Source: Adineta steineri
Taxonomy: Eukaryota; Rotifera; Eurotatoria; Adinetida; Adinetidae
NCBI GenBank assembly: GCA_905250115.1
Contig: CAJNOI010000096.1
Span: 186,001 to 250,000 of the forward strand
DNA length: 64,000 nt
Direction: 5' to 3'
Shown: piece after piece, positions 58,577 through 64,000 of the stretch
Layout of the letters: the number at the start of each line of letters is the position of its first letter
Numbering within the stretch: position 1 is the first letter of the stretch
Translations under genes and position numbers: made by a program
The notes under the pieces: generated by a model
The model's input: only the letters and a program-made list of their open reading frames with translations
Databases searched by the model: none
Told to the model about the DNA's origin: nothing

Positions 58577-59543
58577 TATTAAACGAAAACAAAAAATATA
58601 GAAACTTATTCGGCATCGTGCTTTTAGCATTCCTCCATTTATCGTCTTTTTTCTTTTTTTTTTCTTCTTTTTTTTTGTTTTTGTATTTGTTTTTGTGTCT
58701 GTGCGTAGCGTTCTCGCTCGCTTCCATTATCAACTAATTGAGTAGAAACCACTCGAAACTTTTTTTTTCTTTTAATATTATTCAACAAAAGAAGACAATA
58801 TCAACAATTATTTCTTTTTAAAATCATCGATTCTATTTCATAAAACAAAATCCAGGAACCTATTTTAGTTACATTCATCTTTCTAAAACAATAACAAATT
58901 TCGATCATAAAATAATCTTGATTATTCTTATCAACAAGAATTTATTGTTCTTACTTTTCAAATTTCTAGAACAATTCATTTTTACAAGAAAAACAAACGA
59001 TTAATTTCACATAGAAAATATCTTTAGATTTAGAAATAACGAAATTTTATCAAACAATTTCTTGTTTTTTTTCTGTTAACATTCGATAATGAAATTTTCT
59101 ATTAGTTAGTTGTTCATAAAAGCAATTCCAATAAATTCTTCTTTCATAACTATTTTCAATCGTCTATCTTCAATATAGAAATGGAGAAGAAAAGAGAAAT
59201 TTCATCGAATGTTTAACGATTTAAGAAAACAATAAAATTCTATTTAATAATATAATAATCATAGTGTTTTCGTCATTCTTTTTTCTAGTTAATACTTTAG
59301 AATTAACTTTCATTGAGAAATGTAGATATTCAATTATTTTAAATACTCAAAAACATGATTATATTAAAATCATGTTCTTTTATCTTAGATTTATTGAATT
59401 CTCATAGAAATAAATAAATTATTTTTATTCAATAACAATATATCGGGAAAATAGGACATTTACCGCTTGCATTTCACTTGAATTCTTTACAAGGATTTTC
59501 TTCTACCATAGATATATATACAAATATTGCTGCTTTCATCTAT

Positions 59544-59593
59544 CACTTAGTTATAATTAGTTAATTAATTAATTAACTAATATGTAATTAGTG
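59544..59593. repeat. Long imperfect palindrome with a perfect 26-bp TTAATTAA core
   Basis: The core at 59556-59581 reads the same on both strands. Outer words cactt...aattag and taattagtg prolong the symmetry to about 50 bp with about six mismatched pairs. It could form a cruciform or mark a decayed inverted repeat. The low-complexity TTAA composition makes chance more likely than it looks. Confidence 0.6.
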
Positions 59594-62428
59594 AATTTGT
59601 ATCGAGCTAAGTGAGGAGGGTCTGTGATTGAAGCTACATCTATAATAAAACTTTCCTCATAAAAACGAGATCTGATCAAGTCACAAAATAAAAATGTCTA
59701 CCTTATCATTATTTGAAGTTGGTGAGAAAGGATTTGTACCTTTTCAATTTCTTCACATTCAATATATTCGTACTCTGTCACTTTGTTAATGAAAAGTAAA
59801 TAGAATTTTTTTTAAACTAAATAAAAAAAAATGAAAATTGATGTTATTTTTTCTAAGTAATGTTAATTTTGCTAATGATAACTTTTCTCGATAAATATCT
59901 TGAAAAGTGATTCTGTTAGAGTATCTCGATTAAATTGATATAGGTCTAAGATATTAAAATAAACTATGAAAAGATTGTTCATTGATCAGATATGCATCTT
60001 TCAATTATTTAAAGTGACGTTGATAACAAAATAATTTTATCAATAGATTTTTCTGATAGAAATCAATGTTCTTATCTTTATTTTGTTTACTAATATATAA
60101 TAAAAAATCGTTCGAAATTACTAATGATATTTTTCTCTAATATATATTCTTAATTAAATTCTTTTTTATATAATAACAATAAAGTTAACAAAATAAAAGA
60201 AAAAACAAGGTCTTATTGAGATATTGTCAAAATATTTGTTTCATCGCTTTTAGTATCAGTTTACTAAGATATTATATTAAATAATTCATCATTTATATTG
60301 ATTTTATACTTGTTTTATAACTTTGACAAGTACAGAGACATTATTTATTAAAGAATAAAAGTATCAATATTGTCACAAGATTTTTCAAATATTTCTCAAA
60401 ACAATAACAAATTTTTATATTTTATAAGATAAAATAATTAACGCAGATAAATAATCAACTTAATTGAACAATTTTGTTTAAAAATATGAGATAAATTATG
60501 AACACGTTATCGAAAGTTCACAAAACTCCTATAGATAAAAAAATTACTAACTGTCTATATAGTTTGTTTTTTATGTCAATATTGAGAAGAATATTTGAAA
60601 AAACATTTATATTTATTGTAAAAGAAAAAATTGTTTTTGTTTCGGTTAACAATTTATTCTTCACTGTTATTACGTATTCTAATAATAATAATAATAATAA
60701 TAATAGACTGATGTAGTTATTTAAATTGAATAAAACTTTGTTTATCTCATACGAATTTTATCGATTTCTAAAAACAATAATAAAGAAAAATATATTTTAT
60801 ATGAATATCTAACCACATCAACTATCTTCTATTTATCGATCATAATTCGATGAGTTAATTTAAGATTATTTTTCTAGATTCTCTAAATATTTTTTATGAT
60901 AAAGAAATAAATATGTTTTTTCAATTTTCAATACGTATTTATTATTTTTACAGTGGCTTATCTCGGAAATTGTGTCATTCAACATTTTCTATAATAATCC
61001 CGTACAAAGAAATTGTATTTTTTATTAGTTACATACATTTGTATCGATTGAATTGAACATATCTAAATAGTATTTGATGCATATGATATTAAATACTACA
61101 TACGGTATAAGACGACAATTATGAAAGATAGTCAAATATTCGTATATGATATTAATTGATCTTGTCACTTATTTTGACTTTCGTCTATCAATTAAAGATC
61201 AATTAATATATATATGATATGATATGATGACGTAGTTTTACATTAGTAAAATATTTTTTCAATTACTTTTAATAATGATGAATTGAATTGTATTAAACAA
61301 TATTTTATCTTTAAATCAATATTCATTTTATATTATCTATTAGCAATCATAAAAGAGATATTTAATTGTTAAATTTCATTTCATATCTTAGTCTTTCTTA
61401 TCTACGAAAAGTAATAGATGAGGAAATTTAATATGAAATTAAAATTAAAAATTGTTTTCATTTTGATTATTTTCGTGTTGTTTATAGAAATTTGACTGAA
61501 TATTTATGATAATATTAATAGAACTATTCGTGTACCAATTCTAGTTGATCATATTATTGTTATGATGAATTGTTTGAGTATTAAAATTCTTATGAATGAT
61601 TATGTACAATTTTTGAACTGTAGTTGAAGACGAGGATTATGAAATAATTATAGAGAGAATAGGAATGTTGATCGATTTTGATTTTTTGATTTGAATAATA
61701 TTCATTTATTTCACATTGATTACAAATCGATTTTAAATTTCTCTGATCACTCGAATAAGATTATGATCGAAGTGGATAAATGTGAATATGATTTTGATTT
61801 CATTAGTTGACTTTCGTTTTATGATTAGTGATCTCTAGACGCTTTTTATATCATTGACTGAATTATATGAATCTAGTTACTTTTTCTCTTATGGTATCAA
61901 TTTTAAGATGATGGTTATTGTTACTTCAACGTTTTGATTTTCTCTAGTTTACAAATGTTGTGTTTTTTTACACGTCACAAATCTGAGAAAAACAAAAATA
62001 AAAACAAAAGAAAACTTAAAAATGTCTGATGACGAAGAAATCGGTCAAGAAGAATAAATAAATTGAAAGGAATTTTCGAAAAACAAAAATTATTAAAACA
62101 TAGAAATCTTTAACAAACATCCATAGTGATCACCATCGATACTTTACAATTATATTATTTAACAAATATTCTACAATCAACGACATATAAACAAGGAATA
62201 TTCGAAGTATTTACTTGTAATTAGTTATTTCGATTAGATTTGAAAGATAAATCTGAATAGATAAAATTTTGAAATATGTCTGATGAATGTTTTCTTTGAA
62301 TGAAAATAAAATAAATGTTAAAAAATAAAAATAAAAAATAAAATAAAAAAAAACAAGATTTTCCTTTTTATCTACAAATTGAATTTAATAAAAAAAGAAA
62401 AAGAAAAAGAAAGAAAATAGTTTGATTA

Positions 62429-62456
62429 AAAAGAAAAGAAAAGAAAAGAAAAGAAA
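62429..62456. repeat. (AAAAG)n microsatellite
   Basis: Five tandem aaaag units, 45 bp after the TTLL-like stop codon. Confidence 0.9.
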
Positions 62457-62499
62457 TCGTTCATTTTCATGACGAATGAAAATTTTACGGACAATTGCA

Positions 62500-64000
62500 T
62501 CATGTAGTCGTAGATTCGGATACCTTCTTCTTATTATTCGCTTGATCTTTACTCATTGTTATTGATTTAGCTAAATTGGCTTCAAGTCTTGAACGCATTA
62601 GACGATAAATAAGTGCTGATTTATTCGTAATCCCAGTTAAATCTTGTAAATTATACCAATCATCATATTCCCATGCTTGTTTTGTGTTATTAAGTTTTTC
62701 TTTTAATTTTAATGGTTTATCTGCTGGTGAAAGAGAATGTGTACGTAATTTCGCAGATGTTGGACGAATTTTATTTATTTTTGTTTGATTATTAACAAGA
62801 TTTAATGATGATCGAATATCAATTTGATTTGTTGGTGTTTGAGATGATGATGATGAAACATCCAATGATATTCCTAATGATGTTTGACAAGATTTTTCAA
62901 TATGATTATTTGTTTCTTTTATTGATTGAAATTGTTCTTGTTGTTGTTGTTGTTCTTCAAGTTCTTTATGTTCATGTTGTTTTAATTTAAGCCATGTACC
63001 TAAAAGAATTATTTTAGAAATAAAAAAAAAGTTAAAATAATTTTTACCAAGTGTTTTTGTATCAACAATTGTAAGTTGTCTTCCACTAACAAGCCAATTA
63101 TCTTGTTGTCTAGAAATAATAGGAGATGAAGGTGAAGGCGAAGGTGAAGAAGAAGTTGATGCAACTGTCCCGTGTCCCTATGTTTGAATTGCTTGAATAT
63201 GTTTCGTTGGTGTTGTAGATTTAGAAACAAGTACAAGAGTTTTTGCACCTCCAACACCTAAACGATCTTTTTGTGTTTTATCTAAATTTTTCCAATCTTC
63301 AGCAATAACAGTTGCTGGTTTTAACATTTCAAAATTAGTTCGATATCTTTGAATTGTTTGATATCTCATAACCATTGGATCATGTGTTATTGTTGTTATT
63401 GTTGTTGTTGTTGGAGGTGTTGATGTTGATGTTGATGAAATAAATGAATCAGATGAACGAGTTAATTTAGCACGTTCTTGATTTGGACGAATTACATTTG
63501 TTGTTGTTGTTGGAGATTTTTGTGTAACAGATGTTTGTTGTTGTTGTTGTTGTTGTTCAGTTATTTTTGGTAAAATTTTTGGTGAAGTTGGAGAATTAGT
63601 TAATGAATTATTTAAATTTGGTTTATTAGATGGTGAAGAATTTTGTGGAGGATTTTTTTGTATATTTGTTGATGATGATGATGTTGTTCGTTTTTGTTCA
63701 AGATATGGTAATGAACCTTTTCTTTCTAATTCATTATAAATACAACGAAAACCTTTAATTGATCTTAATGGAAATATTCTTTGATTATGACGAATCTTTT
63801 CAAAACATTCAATTGATAATACTTTAAATAGAAGAGATGAAATAAAAACAAGAAGAAGAAGAAAAAGAACAAGAGTCTTACAAATAGATTCTTGAACAAC
63901 AGGTGGAATAGCTTGAAGAAGTGTATTTGTATTTGTTGCTAATGCTGGATTAACATTAACTTCAATTAACCAAACTTTCATCTCTTCATCAATCATAAAA
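62500..64000 (-). CDS. Tubulin-tyrosine-ligase-like (TTLL10-like) protein, C-terminal part (5' end outside the window)
   Basis: Minus-strand exons: beyond 64000 to 63882, 63821-63249, 63164-63048 and 62999-62500. The first visible exon encodes MIDEEMKVWLIEVNVNPALA, the end of the ATP-grasp core with the Glu-x-Asn magnesium motif. PPVVQESI follows, with words closest to TTLL10-type polyglycylase homologues. Such enzymes add amino-acid side chains to tubulin in cilia and flagella. The remainder is a Ser/Pro/Gln/Thr-rich tail ending TSAKLRTHSLSPADKP, then WEYDDWYNLQDLTGITNKSA and a helical segment. An in-frame TAG occurs at 63178-63180 unless the 84-nt segment 63165-63248 is removed as an intron. 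I used that intron, whose acceptor is weak. TTLL membership is firm, the subfamily less so. Confidence 0.8.

Larger units (their letters stand above)
58577..62499. other. Intergenic between convergent ZFHX and TTLL-like genes
   Basis: About 3.9 kb of AT-rich DNA with no supported gene. It includes a perfect 26-bp palindrome near 59.57 kb, (AAT)n at 60679-60704 and (AAAAG)n at 62429-62456. The frame at 60498-60716 has no signature. Confidence 0.55.

Noticed and set aside
63009-63257. Leu/His-rich minus-strand frame overlapping the TTLL-like tail
   Set aside because: Out-of-frame shadow; the VASTSSSPSPS...SGRQLTIVD frame joins the flanking exons.

Overview
The window is strongly AT-rich animal nuclear DNA. 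It holds 15 protein genes with some support, two of them cut by the window edges. Introns are mostly tiny (about 50-85 bp, GT-AG), and several genes have none. HCN, TRPA-like, ZFHX, TM2D2, claudin-like and QNG1 genes show that it is a metazoan. The very short introns, together with several genes of bacterial or fungal affinity embedded among animal genes, suggest a rotifer, most probably a bdelloid. That placement is an inference from gene content and compactness; no species marker was seen.

Layout. 1-8.2 kb: the 3' exon of a prolyl-4-hydroxylase-like oxygenase (+), an intronless APH-fold kinase (+), and a 7-exon gene (-) encoding a 1771-aa DUF3684-type protein with an HSP90-like ATPase domain. 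10-18.2 kb: small genes spaced 1-2 kb apart, namely an SRPBCC protein (+), a short acidic ORF (-), a claudin-like four-TM protein (-), a YkvA/DUF1232 protein (+) and a two-EF-hand protein (-). 21.9-29.9 kb: a 7-exon haem-oxygenase-like diiron protein (+), a Pro/Tyr/Gln-rich protein (+) and a 4-exon TRPA-like channel (+). 31-40.3 kb: four-TM protein with a Pro/Tyr/Gln tail (-), queuosine salvage hydrolase QNG1 (-) and an HCN pacemaker channel (-). 44.1-44.8 kb: TM2D2 (+). 51-58.6 kb: a ZFHX3/4-type zinc-finger homeobox gene with four homeodomains (+), preceded by a CpG-rich stretch and large gene-poor flanks. 62.5-64 kb: the 3' end of a tubulin-tyrosine-ligase-like gene (-).

Exon junctions were chosen by hand. 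For each multi-exon gene the summed exon lengths keep one open frame, which supports those models. The genes do not form an operon or one pathway. They are ordinary host genes for excitability (HCN, TRPA), junction or membrane proteins, development (ZFHX), cytoskeleton (TTLL) and tRNA-base salvage, interspersed with probable ancient horizontal acquisitions (the APH-like, DUF1232, SRPBCC and haem-oxygenase-like genes, possibly DUF3684).

Mobile DNA is sparse: a pogo-like terminal fragment and a MITE-like inverted-repeat element near 32.6-33.1 kb, and another short inverted-repeat element inside an HCN intron. Microsatellites are frequent. No tRNA, rRNA, CRISPR or intact transposase gene was seen.
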